This document shows, one piece after another, positions 44,776 through 57,704 of a stretch of DNA of 64,000 bases (position 1 is the first letter of the stretch; each line of letters starts with the position of its first letter). A program made the position numbers and the translations under genes. The notes beneath the pieces are model-generated. The model had not been told where the DNA came from. It worked only from the letters and a program-made list of their open reading frames with translations, and ran no database searches. Origin of the DNA: Nemertoderma westbladi (lineage: Eukaryota; Xenacoelomorpha; Nemertodermatida; Nemertodermatidae); the NCBI GenBank assembly GCA_032718475.1, contig JAUCBJ010003383.1, positions 62,001 through 126,000 of the forward strand. Reading direction: 5' to 3'.

Positions 44776-46560
44776 ACGAATATGACACTTGGTCACTTTT
44801 GGTCTTAATCAAAGTAGCTTCAAATATGACACTGAAATTACCGTACATTCTTGATTAGGCCATTTTTGGATATGTTTTACTGTGCGGCACGAAAAATACA
44901 AGTAGCACAAATATGATAATCAAAAATCATTACCATATCAACCAGATTTTTAGACATTATGGGTTTTCTAGGAAGCTGATCACGAATATGACACTCAAAA
45001 ATATCGTATTATCCAACCAATTTCAATTTTTGCAGTTTGAAATTTTTTGCCACATGTAATTTTGGCCCCACCTGACAAGCACCAAAAATGATAGTTGCAT
45101 TACCACGAATGATATTTAACAAGTTGTATCGTGATTAGCGACCCTGACAACCAGTATAAACCAAGTGCAAACAGTGCAAACCAGTGGCAAAATTTAACAG
45201 TTAATAATTTTGTGCTACTTGGAATTTTCGTTCTGGGGCACCAGAATGGCCCCACAATTGGGTTTAGATTTACCAGAAATATTTATAACTAATTTCATCG
45301 TGATCAGCGACTTCGAAAACCCGCATACCATCAAAATTGTAATTTTTGATCCAAGATCTAAAAAATTTCTAAAAATTCGACTTTTTGGTCAGAAAATGCG
45401 CTACCCCCCCCCTCCCCCCCCCCCCCCCCCCCACCCCCTTAAATAATAAATTTAAAGGAGAACATATCACATTAATGATATACAAATACAGTTAATGTAA
45501 TTAATGAAATTGTAATTATTGAAGTTGTAATTATTGCATTAAGAATTGTATAAAAACAGTTATTTAGTTAGGCGATAACCATTTTATATAATAATTATTA
45601 TAAGATTTCAAATCTCTAATTTATTTTGAATTTATTTTAATGAATGTGTGTATATTTTAGGTTTATTAAGCCAGGGAATGCCTGTTCACCGCAATCTTCC
45701 ACAGTTTACCCGTCCGTTCTGTTACCATAGTTAGTTGCCTTGGTTCTTCCCATTTATTTTTCCATGGAGAAGGTTTCACTTTTTATGATAACATTACTTT
45801 CGGTTTACTGATCTATTAATCCGTAAACAGATATATACCCGGGATTCCGATGTTCACTTGGGCATTGCACCTATATTAATTTTGACGAAGAGATATGAAG
45901 AGACAGTGCTGGCGGACCCAGCAGCATAGCGCCCCAGATCTCGTGGCCAGCCGTACTCTTTCGAAGTTCATCCCCGTTGTATAACCTTCCTTATGAGATG
46001 ATACCTTGCACAGCATCCTGGTATATGTACCATATCTAGAGAACATTGAACTCTTCAACTTTCTAGTCTGTTACAAATTATATTGAGTCTCTTTCTCTAC
46101 AAGTCGATCTTACTATTCTGGCAGCCAACATTGTGAGGTTGTCCAAATACTCACCAAACAACATTCTACTCACCAATCGATGGTAACATGAAGCTTCTGT
46201 TTGATGGTATGTCATTGTGTGGCCATCCGAATCATTGGGGTTGATGTTGAGGGAATCCCGATATACTGAAGGCAACAGCAACATCCTTATTGCCATTCCG
46301 CCAAATACGATGAGTGCAATCTTATCCAATCTTCATCAGTGTTTGTGATTTGTCATCATTGAGTCTAGCTGGATCGGTAGTGAGTAGGGTATCATCATCC
46401 TCAAACCCTATCGAAGATAAAATATATGCTGCATATCTACCCTGCATTTATGCATTTGCACGTGCACAGCAATCGACTAATATTATTTAAAGTAACGCAA
46501 GAAGTATTAGCCGACAAAGCGTATTTTGCTTTGACTAAATATGTGGTGCAATTCCCACAA
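44776..46560. other. Non-coding interval with a C run
   Basis: 44760-45340 repeats short words such as AATATGACACT at irregular spacing. A C run of about 19 lies at 45414-45432. Minus frames at 45876-46329 are not assignable. Confidence 0.4.
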
Positions 46561-47020
46561 ATTGAATTTAATATTGCTTGCGGTTTATTTAATTATTTAT
46601 TTAATCGATTCTTTTATACGCTAGTGATATATGGGGTTTTTGCTCCTCCATAGATACAGAACGAATACAACTGAAGTTTTTAAAAATATTTCTGGGTGTC
46701 AAAAGTACTACTGCAATTTCAGGGTATATGGTGAGACTGTCTTTCCACTAGAATTAGACAGAAAATATAGAATATTGAAATTTTGGTTAAAATTATTGAA
46801 GTCTTTCTAAAAGTGAAGTTCTATTCTGAAATTGCAGTTAATGAACTGGAAATCGTTTGACTAGGCAGGTATATGAAATGCAATACGCAGACTATTTAAA
46901 TGATCCGACGACTGAGCACCGAAAACTGGGCAACCCAGATTCGGGATCTGTTAAATAGTTTAGGTTACAGTTGGGCAAGGGAAGCCTCGACTTCGTAAAC
47001 AATTTATCCAACTATGGTGG
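46560..47020 (+). mobile_element. CR1/L2-like LINE, 3' coding fragment
   Basis: The reading passes from NRFFYTLVIYGVFAPP, over one stop, to a frame with TERIQLKFLKIFLGVK, then an LDRKYRILKFWLKLL-like stretch and NWATQIRDLLNSLGY. This order is characteristic of the C-terminus of CR1/L2-type RT proteins. Several stops and shifts are present. Confidence 0.55.
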
Positions 47021-48180
47021 ACGGTATTTGCCGACTCCCCTAAAGGTGTTTTATATTGTAAATCGTGTTTCCCTCATGACATTGTTGTGTCCCTCATGGT
47101 GTTCAATCCCATTGCCTTATTTGCTTTTACAACCTTTAGATAATTATTAGTATAATACGTATATAATTTAAACAGGACATTCTTGGATGGACACACGATT
47201 AGTCAGTTCAAAGTTCCTGGGTGGATTTCAGAACGGATTGTATTTGGTGCAGAGTGAGTCATGGCAGAGTCTGTAAGACCTCCTCACGTAATTATAGGAA
47301 GGGATCTAGGGGTCTTATCAGTATCCTGATCACACATGAAGATCTATTAGTCCCACTTGCCACGTCAAATAATAGAAAAACCTTCTTTCTATTTAGACGT
47401 ATATTTCATGTTCAGGGGGCGGGGATGGTCGAACAACTCTATCCAAGTGATATCTAAGCCACTGCTTATGGATCAATTATGAATGACGTTTATTTTTTTA
47501 AGAACTGTGTTATTTCTTTTGAAGGACTCTACGTTTACATTCGTTATAAACTACAGTACACGATAACATCTGTGCCTCTAGTAAAAACAATACACTGTGA
47601 GGCTCTCCCATAGCAGAAACTGTTACTAAACTCAAGTAATTAATAAACTAAAAAACAAAGGATCAATAATAGCCCCGTAGAAACGTTATTTACTTCATTT
47701 TTCTGTCACAGCTGTGACATTTTAGAATCAATGGGATAAAACATTAGATTATGAGTGAGTGTGGTAATTAGGCAATCGGCCCTACACACGTTGTTATCTG
47801 TTAGTAAACTTCTTCTTCAGATCACTTCCCCCAATAATAAGTCCGCAGACCCTCTGAATGTTGAAGTATCCAATCCTACCTCTCTAACCCCACGTCCCTC
47901 CTCCCTCTAAGATATAACACAAAGAACCTGAGAATTTAAGCTGATTTAAAACGTTGTAACTATTTTTATTTCTGTAAACGCCCATAGTTTTATTTCGGTG
48001 AGTAATTTTGTATATATTATACATATTTTTGCACTAACAGAACGTACAATAGTACTCTTAGACCATATTAAATTTCTAATAAGTTACTTCTACATATATT
48101 ACTTGATTGGGAGACAAAATCACAATCACCAATACGCATTTTGCTCATACCGAGTCTAGATATACAATGATGCATTGCTA
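47021..48180. other. Non-coding interval
   Basis: No gene recognised. Confidence 0.5.
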
Positions 48181-48186
48181 CTTTAA

Positions 48187-48418
48187 TACAAGGGTACATG
48201 GATACACCAGGGTACATGGATACACCAGGGTACATGTATACACCAGGGTACATGGCTACACCAGGGTACATGGATACACCAGGGTACATGGATACACCAG
48301 GGTACATGGATACACCAGGGTATATGGATACACCAGGGTACATGGATACACCAGGGTACATTGATACACCAGGGTACATGGATACACCAGGGTACATGTA
48401 TACACCAGGGTATATATA
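48187..48418 (+). repeat. 18-bp minisatellite (ACACCAGGGTACATGGAT)
   Basis: About 12 units. Variant units reappear at 48818-48860, on the other side of the RTE fragment. The frames on both strands through it are repeat by-products. Confidence 0.9.
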
Positions 48419-48424
48419 TACACT

Positions 48425-48815
48425 ACTACTACTATAGGCATGCTGCATTACAGCTGCATTATTTGTAATACATAGATATATATTAAGAATGCTGTGCAGG
48501 CTTGTCGACAAAATTGCGCCGCCACAACTCCCTTTTACCCATGACATTTGCTAGATTAACCGCATCTTCAATGCCAATGTACTTTTAGAGTCGTCTCAAG
48601 AAAGTCATGGGCTGTCCACCATGCTTATTCACTCCGCGAGGCCGCCAAAGCACAAGATTATGGACTGGCTGGTCCTCACGGGAAAAGCAATTTCCTTCAA
48701 AGCGGAGGCGGTTCCGTTCAAGTGTCAAGCTGGGGAGACTAATGAAACACCACCAAGATTGTATAGAGCCTGATTGAAGATGTGTGAACATTGTGCTTGA
48801 CTCAATGAACACATA
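48425..48815 (-). mobile_element. RTE-type LINE, 3' fragment inside the 18-bp minisatellite
   Basis: The frame 48854-48585 matches the end of the RTE protein (PSLTLERNRLRFEGNCF, DQPVHNLVLWRPRGVNKHGG). It is followed by the TAG repeat at 48425. A 35-bp AT-rich insert lies near 48460, as in the fragment at 53290. Confidence 0.85.
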
Positions 48816-48860
48816 CATATATACACCATAGTACATGGATAAGCCATGGTACACACTAGG

Positions 48861-50437
48861 ATGCTGTGTGCGTCTGCGTCCGACTAAAATTCGTCCTTTA
48901 AATTTCTGTAGGAGTTGTCTTGTATAGTTAATATTGAGTTGTGGCAGACAGTGGGCTTTATTTACACAAGTGCCTGCGATTCACCCTAAAACCAGACCGG
49001 TCTATTGAATTTATGTTTGAGGGTGATGGTATACATCATAAGTACTGCAAACAGGCCTCTATTCAACCTCTGCACATATTTATGTCTGAATATGGTCGTA
49101 ATATCCAATACAACTACTTTTTTATTTATTTACATATCGATACCGAAAGGTCCAGGTTCAGCGTTTTAATTATTGTATCCAACGGTAACAAGAGCCGCAA
49201 CCTCATGTAATGAGTGTGATGCTGTAGTGAGTGGTTGGTTGATAATAAGTTACCAATTCATTACGCACTGCGGTAAGGCTGAAAGTATTTGTTTGGTAGT
49301 ATAAGTAGGTCCCCAGTTAAACATGAACTTATGTTTCATATGTGGTATATATATGTTGTATGGAATAGGTTAAGTTCAGCTAAGTCTACATCATTTCCAA
49401 CCAAAGGTTCAACATCACATGTAACACAGCATCTATAAACTCTGTACCCCAGCATTTATTTTCTTTGTTTTTAACTTCATTATTATTAAAAAATAAACAT
49501 AACTGCAAACAAAAAATATTGACTCTAAATTCACAATAGAGAGTAATACATTTCATGTATGGCCAATACATATTTGGTATTATGGTATATTGTTGTTGTT
49601 TTTAAATAATATATAAATAAATCGACGCTAATATCTGCACACAATTAAATGTAAGCCAACTAAATCCTTTGAAGTGCAGCTGTTGCAATGTTTTCCAAAC
49701 AAACAAGCCCTCCAGTTTCTTTAAAAGAGTGAGCCGGGCAGTACAGATAAAATTGACATATTTGAAACTTCAGGAAAATAACTTTGGTTTAAGGAAACAT
49801 TGCTTATTCCGTGTGATGTTAACATATTATTCTAAAGTTTTTTTCTTTATAGTAATATATTTGTTTCTTTATATTTTATTGGTTAACGGACCTATTGCCA
49901 TAGGTGACCATTATTACCGTACTGTGTAGTGTAGGGGTGTATGTGTGTAAGGGGGGGGGGGGGGGGGGGGTGTTTGTGTGTCCTGAGCGATATCTCCGTT
50001 ATTTAAAAGAATCAATCGAAACGAAATTTGGACATCCTTAGATATAGATGACGAAAATGCAGAAAATTAGGTTTTGAGATAATATTTGTTCAATGCGAGC
50101 GCAAACAATTGCAGCATTAGCTCTTTGAATTTTGTAGAAGTAGTTGTTACTGGTCTGCTGGTCAGCCGGTATGCCAATACTACAACTGTACTACAGTATT
50201 GCTACTGCAGTACTGTTGTGTTTGTGTTTTGTTCTGATATAAGTACTAAGTAGGACCGTGAACGGCTTATAGCTTAGCCTTAACGTTAATTAATAAAGGT
50301 AGACGCTTGTATTTGTCGGCTATCGGTTATCGGCATAGAGTTTACAACTGATACGTGTTTAGCTTGCTGTCTATATAGCTGATATATTTTATGTTACAGA
50401 AAATTAGGTTCAATTATTCCTTAGCAATTATTTCTCC
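48861..50437. other. Non-coding interval with a G run
   Basis: A G run of 20 is at 49951-49970. The 89-codon frame at 48941-49210 has no recognised domain. The region precedes the signal-peptide exon at 50438 and may contain its promoter; I cannot point to one. Confidence 0.4.
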
Positions 50438-50492
50438 ATGGCTTCCATACTCATGAAAATATTCCTGTTAACATATATGTTAATTCAAGCAG
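50438..50492 (+). CDS. Exon 1 of a secreted cysteine-rich protein: signal peptide
   Basis: ATG 50438 opens 18 codons (MASILMKIFLLTYMLIQA), a typical hydrophobic signal peptide, and one further base before a strong donor CAG|GTAAGT at 50493. The exon ends in phase 1, which matches exon 2. Secretion is inferred from this segment. The intron is 5806 bp and has filled with Gypsy and RTE debris. Confidence 0.55.
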
Positions 50493-51196
50493 GTAAGTTG
50501 CACTACAGATCATAGACATTGTATGTTTATGGCACTCATGACTCCAGCATTACATTGGCTGGAGAATATTCTCATAAAGTTATACTTAATACTTCCAGCT
50601 TGATCTCCTTAATTAAATCTTATCTTAGTCCTGCCCTGCTTGAGCTCAATCCTGTCATTAACCCTATTAGTACCGGGCTATAAAATGTTGTACAAATACC
50701 GGGGGGGGGGGGGGGGGGGGTCATATTGACCCCCCCTCTAAAATCTACAAATTTAAACGAAAACGTCAGAGTTATTGTTTGTACGTAGATTTCACTAGTC
50801 TGAATCCGATCGAAAAAAAATTTCGAAAAAAATTACTGGGGTGGTTATTTTTCAGCACCAAAATTATAAGTAGTGAACAATTTTCATAAAATTTGAGAGT
50901 TACAATTTTCGGCCAATTGTTTTTCAATACAGGTTTTCTGGTGCGTAAAATCCATTGGAAAATATTTAAAAATAATCTGATTAGTAGAAATGGCTGTATT
51001 AGTCCTCTACATAGGCAAAAAAAATGAAAAAACAAGTAACCAGCAGTTTTCAGTTTGAACACAAAATTTTAATTCACTTATACGATGCTATAAATTCACA
51101 TTTTTAGGTTTTCTGAGGCGCTAATTCTAATGGAATACATGTCTAATTTGCCAGATCATTGCTAATCGTATTTTTCGGCGTAATATGGCAAATTTT

Positions 51197-51540
51197 GGTG
51201 CTAGCACCAAATTTCGCACCCATCACCAAAAAGTACAGGTTTGAGATGCCCAGTGCGATTTGTATTGATTCCATCGGATTCAGGATCCTCATAAACCCGT
51301 ATAACTTCAATAAACAAGATGATACTATCTATTGATCAATTTGCTCATTTCCAAAAATTTGGTGCTGGCACAACAATTTTCACCCACCGGCGAAAAATAC
51401 AAGTTTGAAAACTCTTATGCAATTTTTACTTATTCCATTGAATTCAGAACCCTCTCAAACCCGTATAACGCAAGAAACAAGGTGACACAATCAATTGATA
51501 TATTTGATGGTTTTCAAAATTTGGTGCTAGCACCAAATTT
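51197..51540 (+). repeat. Tandem repeat of about 163 bp, two units and a start of a third
   Basis: Units begin GGTGCTAGCACCAAATTT (or variant) at 51197, 51361 and 51523. Each contains TACAAGTTTGA-like and AACCCGTATAAC words. Confidence 0.7.
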
Positions 51541-53284
51541 AGCGATCGACTTTAATTTTGCATTCCTAATTTCTTAAAGTCAGTAAGGTGCTTCAGTACA
51601 ATATTTAACCCTAAAATGTTGATATAATAATTTTTAATTTGTATTACATTACATTGTCCATGTACATATTGCTGGTACATAGTGCATGTAGCACTACGTA
51701 GTATGACTAGAATGGTAATTGGTTGGTAAAAATACTGACAGGGACAGTCTGACTGTAGACCATTTTCTCTTACCTTCATTTTAGTATCAGATTAAGTCTA
51801 CTTTCATAGTCTTGTTTTTGGAATTTGTCTTTAAAGAAGTCTTTAAACAAGTTATTCATGGAGAAGGCACTGGTATCTCGATCAGAACAACATGCAAAAT
51901 ATATTGCCAAATTGAAGGCAAATCCATAATTTAATAATTAGAGAAAGATGTAGTTAGTCAACAAAAAAACAAGGAGAACAAAGAATATCATAAAAGACCT
52001 CTTTCCTTTGTTTAGGGAACAATCACATAAGAGTGCATGAAATCGAAAGCATGTTTATCATCTAAATGTAAACAAAAATATTCTGGAATTACATATGATA
52101 ATATCTCTAAAAATACAAGGTTCGCTTGCAAAGCTCAACATACCAAAGATAAGAAGATTGAAATGCTAGAGAGGAGTATTGAGTACCTAGGAAATAGACT
52201 GAAAGCAGTGAGTTGTGCACTTATAAGTGTACCAGTGAGAAAGTCTACAGGTGTAGGTATAGCCGTACAGCAGATTTGGACATCTTTGGTCACATACCCT
52301 GATGCTATATCATCACCTCCTTTTACTCCACATTATTACGCTTCTGGAAGAAAGCAAGCACATCTGTTACTAAAGTTTGAAAGTGATTAACTCCATGATA
52401 CTCATGATAGAGTCAAGATCCAACTTGTAGGATGACGGACTGACGACCTGCTAGGCCTACCTCGCTAGCACCCATCCGGTACATTGCAAAAATGAATAAT
52501 TGAATCATTTTGTGTTTATGATTATAAACAATATGTGAACTGAAAAAAAGCTAATCTAAGATTTACTGCTTGTTCTTACCAATGTAAGTCAAGAACCAAT
52601 CACAGTAGATCCACTCCACTCTCCTGCTGGGTCCTATTTATTGAGATTACTACTTAACCAACCCAGCCTGCTGCAGGCCACCTATGATTGGTCTGCAAGT
52701 AGCTAGCTGCCTTGCTAACTAACTCTCAGCTTTGCCGGGCCTGTACTGCCCAAAGGAATATTCGAATCACTTTGAGATTTTATCACACAACATGTTGCAG
52801 CGAATACAAAATACGCATTCACGCAAGCATAGGCGTAAAATAAGCCTCGAGATAGCGATAGTTTACGTGCTCGGGACGAGAGCTTTCGATCGATGTATCA
52901 TTCGCTCAGATTGGTGCTCGTGTGTCGGAGTGTATAGCTTGGACAGACTCACAGACTCATAGACTCACAGACAGACAGAGGATATTTATTGACTCCATGA
53001 AAAAATAGATTAAAAAAGTATTCAACCCAATATCAATTTATCAAAGAGATTCGCAGTGTTGGAGTTCTTGTAGATAGGTTAAGAGTGGTCAGTGATAGAA
53101 CCAAAGAATCTGATGAAGTTGAGAGAGAGCTATTGTTGAGTTCTTCATGAATTATGACAATGCTACCATGTTAGATATATCCGTCTGTGTCCAGATGCAT
53201 CTGAAGTCTCACATAATCTAAGGAACTAGAACGAAACATCACAGGTGAAATTTTTGCTCAATGATCTGAATACTCTTCATTTAA

Positions 53285-53490
53285 ACTATATGGCCCAACT
53301 ACTACGATTGGCATGCTGCATTGCAGCTGGATTATATAGATATTACATATGCAGTATATTAAGAATGCTGTGCCAGCCTGTCGGCAAAATTGTGCCTCCA
53401 CAACTCCCTATCACCCATGACATTTTCTAGATCATCCGTATCTTCAAGGTCAATATTCTTTAAGATGTGTCTCAAGAAGGTCATGGTCCA
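53285..53490 (-). mobile_element. RTE-type LINE, 3' fragment
   Basis: Similar to the last 200 bp of the intact RTE copy, with the AT-rich insert seen at 48460. Confidence 0.75.
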
Positions 53491-53684
53491 AACTAATACT
53501 ATTCTTACTGAACATTTGTGCAATATGTTCCATATTTCATTGTGACGGAATTAATGGTCTGCCTTAACCATAAAAAAAGTTAGATGTCTGCAACAACACA
53601 GTGATTTATTAGGAATAAAGTAGGATATACAGAAAGATGAAATGTTTATATTGTAATGGTGCCACTTACAAACTACGTGTAACT

Positions 53685-54615
53685 CTGTCAGCTCTTCTCG
53701 CACCTACAGCAGCATGGCCTCATCATCAACCTCGCCAAGTACCAGTCCGGTCGACTGGTCATCGACTTCCTCGGCCACTGCATCTCGGCCCAGGGAGCCC
53801 TTCCCCTACCTGACAAGGTCGCCACCATCTGGGAGTTCGCCCAGCCCACCAACATTAAGGGCCTACAGGAGTTTGTGGGGATGGTAAACTTTTACCATTG
53901 GTTCATCTCCTCCACCACAGCCATTATGCGGCCTCTCTACAGGGCCCTTTCCGGTGCCAAAGCGAAACTCCACGACTTATCTCCTGACATGGTGGTAGAC
54001 TTCTGGGACGTGAAGGCGGTCCTCGCCCGCGCAATCATGTTGGCTCACCCCAAAGCCACCACCCCCATGGCAATCACAGTGGATGCCTCTGGCACAGTGG
54101 TGGGTGCTGTGCTTAAGCAGCAGGTCGGGGTGCCCCCTAGCGTTCTTAAGCTGACAGTTAAGACCCCCGGAGGTGAAGTACAGTGCTTTCGACCTGGAGC
54201 TCCTGGCTCTACCTCGCAGTTCGATACTTCCGGCACTTCCTGGAAGGGCGCATTTTCACTGCCTACATGGATCACAAACCCCTCACCCTCACGTTTGCTT
54301 TCTCCAAGATTAGCAACTCGTGGTCCTCCAGACAACAGCGACACATATGACGCATATGTGTCAGAGTTCACAATATCCATTGCCCGCGTCTCGGGGAAAA
54401 ATAACTTTTTGGCGGATGCCCTCTCCAGGATGCACATCAGTGCTATACACACCCCCGTCATTGACTACATCGCCATGGCTGCCACCCCACTCACCGACAG
54501 CGAGATGGCTGTTTACTGCACCACCATCTTGACCCTCAAACTGCAGGATGTCCATGGGCCCAAGACGTTCCTACTGGATATCGGGGGCCGCACCAAGACA
54601 GTGTCCATCGACTGA
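53685..54615 (+). pseudogene. Gypsy-type Pol fragment: end of RT and RNase H
   Basis: The frame reads NLAKYQSGRLVIDFLGHCIS, then EFAQPTNIKGLQEFVGMVNF and YHWFISSTTAIMRPLYRAL, the end of RT in Gypsy elements. RNase H follows (TVDASGTVVGAVLKQQV, with the catalytic Asp). Between about 54160 and 54350 the frame slips (a TDHKPLTLTF-like stretch appears in another frame) and returns at RVSGKNNFLADALSR. It is clearly more GC-rich than its surroundings. Protease, RT core and integrase are missing. It lies in the intron of the cysteine-rich gene, in the same direction. Confidence 0.85.
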
Positions 54616-56298
54616 TTAAAGCCGGCACATCTGAAATGTACTGAGCCGATCGTCCTCGGGCAGCCATGGCGTCGCAGCCGCCCCCTAGAGTTCCCCTGGA
54701 CCTTTCCGCCACTAAAGGGATGCCAGCGTATGCCCAACCGCACCCACCCAAGATGCACCACCTGTTTGAACTCGGTCAGGATGCACTATCCACCCCCCTA
54801 ACCCTAATGATATATAGACTCAGACAGAGTCACTACATATATATATATATACTGCTTTCCAGTATCGTTCTGATTAGCTGATTATTACAGTATTTTATTT
54901 TATGTATAATCTGATATACGTATACAGATGTCCGGATGTAGCAGTACAGCACAGTGACTTTTGCATACTGCCACAATATCTATTAAGAAAGCTATGTTGG
55001 ATGTCAAAGCTCGAAGGAAGGATGAACTGTGGGATATTCTGAATGGGTGAAGGTTGAGCTACCCTCAGCAGCTCGAATTTTCTCGTAAAGAAAATATGAA
55101 GCCACTTAGTATGTCTGATTTTGCAGATGCACTAGAATTGGAGCTGGAAGATGCTAAGAACTATCATCTATATGAAATGTACTCATACCCAATATAAGAT
55201 GGCTAAACAAGCCAACACAAAGCCTAGACAACAAGAGGGCAATTCAGATTGATTGGTCAGAAGATTCTTATCTTAGGTAATCACAAAAAGAGAAATCATC
55301 ATTATTTTTATTACGAAACATAATATCTATCCATGCATTTTTAATACAGAGTTTAAGTCTGTAGGAACACAGTGGCAATATCTGACTGCAAAGACCATAA
55401 GGCACTTGCCATAATGGAAAATTTAAAATTCGGTAATCACTGTGAATACTGCGCTGAAGTGGGATTATCTTTATTTCAGATTTACCAACCAATATCTTTA
55501 TTTCGGATTCACCTACCAACCAATAATATGATAACAAGTTTATTTTTTATTATATTACTTCAATCTACAATACACATCTTATCAATATCATATCTGGAAG
55601 GAAGTTAAGAATGCAGTGGAAGATTGTGATATAATCGGAGTTGTAAGTGGTGCAGGAGTTAGTTGGGAGTGTGGTGGAAGTTGTAGTGTAATATCTACAC
55701 AAGTTAATAAATTAATTGTTTAATGTGTTTGATATTTTTCAGTTTTCTATTTGCAACAGTTTTGTGTATCCATTGTTAATAACAGGACAACAAATATTTA
55801 GGCCCACTTTTCATGGCAAAGTTTCCCAGAACGTAAAACTTTTTGATGTCACTGTATTAAAAATGGCTCATATCAGTGACATAATTTTTACTAGAAAACT
55901 TCCCACTTTGATCTTCTATCTCTTGCTGGACACCTCAATACCACCATTAATAAATGACATAATATGGACATAAATTTCTTGGACATAAACACGAAATTTT
56001 TTTTATAAATTTTCAAATTTATATATATTTATAAAAATAAAAATATATACAAATGTATAAAAATGTGACATAAATTTTTAATTTTCGCATTTCGAAATGT
56101 TTCTCTCAATAACAGCCAAGAAATTTTTAGGGCACCTTTTGGTTTCATGAGGAATATTATAAATTATCACTCTTTCTAACCATCAATTCTCAATGTTAAT
56201 TTAGAAATTTGACAAATCTCAAATATCAGATACGGGACATTAGTCAATATGGTTGGCATTGGCCCATATATATATATTATATAAGGTAATATATTTAG

Positions 56299-56469
56299 GT
56301 ATAGTTGCTGATGCTGCTAAAATGTACCCTTGTTCTGAACAAGTTGCCAAAGCCTATTGGCCTCGCCATTGCGAGTTCATGAAATGTGACGATACAGAGG
56401 ATTTCTGCGACAACGTCGAATGCGAATATATTTGGTGCAATCCGAAATGTTGTGCTAAAAGTCTACCAG
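56299..56469 (+). CDS. Exon 2 of the secreted cysteine-rich protein: eight-cysteine domain
   Basis: 57 codons between an acceptor (ATATATTTAG, weak pyrimidine tract) and a donor (CCAG|GTACCT). It starts and ends in phase 1, matching exons 1 and 3. It has eight Cys with spacing C-x12-C-x4-C-x6-C-x4-C-x4-C-x3-C-C and an acidic middle (KCDDTEDFCDNVEC). Four disulphides are possible. I do not recognise the family; the arrangement is not a standard ShK, EGF or WAP pattern. Function unknown; it could be a matrix, immune or signalling peptide. Confidence 0.55.
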
Positions 56470-56681
56470 GTACCTAAATTGCTATAATTTGCTACTATTT
56501 GCTGACAGTTTAGGCACAATTAATTCATTTAAGGGCACATGTTTGTCAATACATTGGACTATTAAGCATATGTACCTCTGATTCAGATTTAGACTAAAAT
56601 CCACTATTTATATGACTTTATATTCATAGATTTTTTCAGATATTTTCCGATAGATATTCAGATTCAATTATTTTAAAGGCT

Positions 56682-56712
56682 CGAGAAATCCATTACAGTA
56701 ATGGATTTCTCG
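56682..56712. repeat. Perfect palindrome, 15-bp arms around a single A
   Basis: CGAGAAATCCATTAC then A then the exact complement. It lies in intron 2 of the cysteine-rich gene. Confidence 0.85.
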
Positions 56713-57591
56713 TGCCTCTGTCACGATAAGCTCCTAAAACGGCTTTGTATCCTTAAAAGTTCCAAAAAGTGTTCCTTTCACTTTCCTTTCTGTTTTGGTT
56801 TCTCGGTATTAGGACTGAATGGAAAATTGCAATAATACACGGTCCTTCAATGACTTGTTATTTACGGACATCCACAACCCTTTCTAGATAGTACTAAAAC
56901 TAAAACACAGTGATTTCTGTTCTATCCAGATTTTATATTTCTTCCTTCTTGTATAAAAATAGTGTACTCTATGTAACACAATAGAAAAACCTCTGTGAAG
57001 AGGGAAACAGACTGACAGGCTGGGTGCAGGCAGGCACGCAGAAAGACAGGCAATCTAGAATACATGAAACAATAAAACTTACATTAGAAATGTGAACACT
57101 AAAAATGAAAAATCCTATAGCGAAAATTGTACAATGCATGCATTTCTTTAATTTGTCAGACTGACCGACTGACAGACAAACAGACAGCTATAACTCGAGC
57201 ACTACAAGAGATCTCGCTTTGTCGTTTTCAGTTTTGAAAATTTTGATCCAGAATGAGTAAAATTTGATGTTTTTCCATTTTTATCTCAAACACGAGCCCT
57301 GAAACTGTCAACAAACTTGGAAACATGTCTATTACCTTGGATCAAGTCCGACTGCCAGTTTTTTTTAGTATATCGTACATTCATTCATCTTACAACAATA
57401 TTTTCAGTTTGCATATACTTTTTAATGTAATGTGTACAAATAAGGTAAAAAGTATTATCCAGCTAACTCAATAGCTACAGTATAATGGGTCAAACAGGGG
57501 CAAGTGGCAAATTGCGGTTGTATAGGTATGCTTTAGAGTGCAAACTACTGAGGAAACTTTCATGATTTATATTTCTTCATTCATATTTTAG

Positions 57592-57704
57592 AGCTACCAC
57601 CAAATGGGGGACTACCAAATGGGGGACTGCCACCACTTGGGGGACTACCAAAGGGAGAACTACCATCACTTCCGGAACTCCCTAAGGGACTACCACTACC
57701 ATAA
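57592..57704 (+). CDS. Exon 3 of the secreted cysteine-rich protein: Pro/Leu/Gly-rich tail
   Basis: After a good acceptor (TTCTTCATTCATATTTTAG) the frame gives 37 codons of repeats such as PPNGGLPNGGLPPLGGLPKG and ends at TAA 57702-57704. The phase (two bases complete the codon begun in exon 2) is right. The tail is disordered and repetitive. An ATTAAA near 57767 could serve as a poly(A) signal. The complementary minus frame (57581-57766) is a shadow. Confidence 0.5.

Larger units (their letters stand above)
50493..56298 (+). other. Intron 1 of the cysteine-rich gene, with repeats
   Basis: Contains a G run (50701-50720), a 163-bp tandem repeat, an unassigned 117-codon frame (52037-52390), an RTE fragment, a Gypsy fragment, and at 55016-55260 a short coding-like stretch (MKPLSMSDFADALELELEDA) that I cannot place. 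Confidence 0.45.

Noticed and set aside
52037-52390. 117-codon ORF in intron 1
   Set aside because: No recognised domain; might be old transposon sequence, but I cannot support a call.
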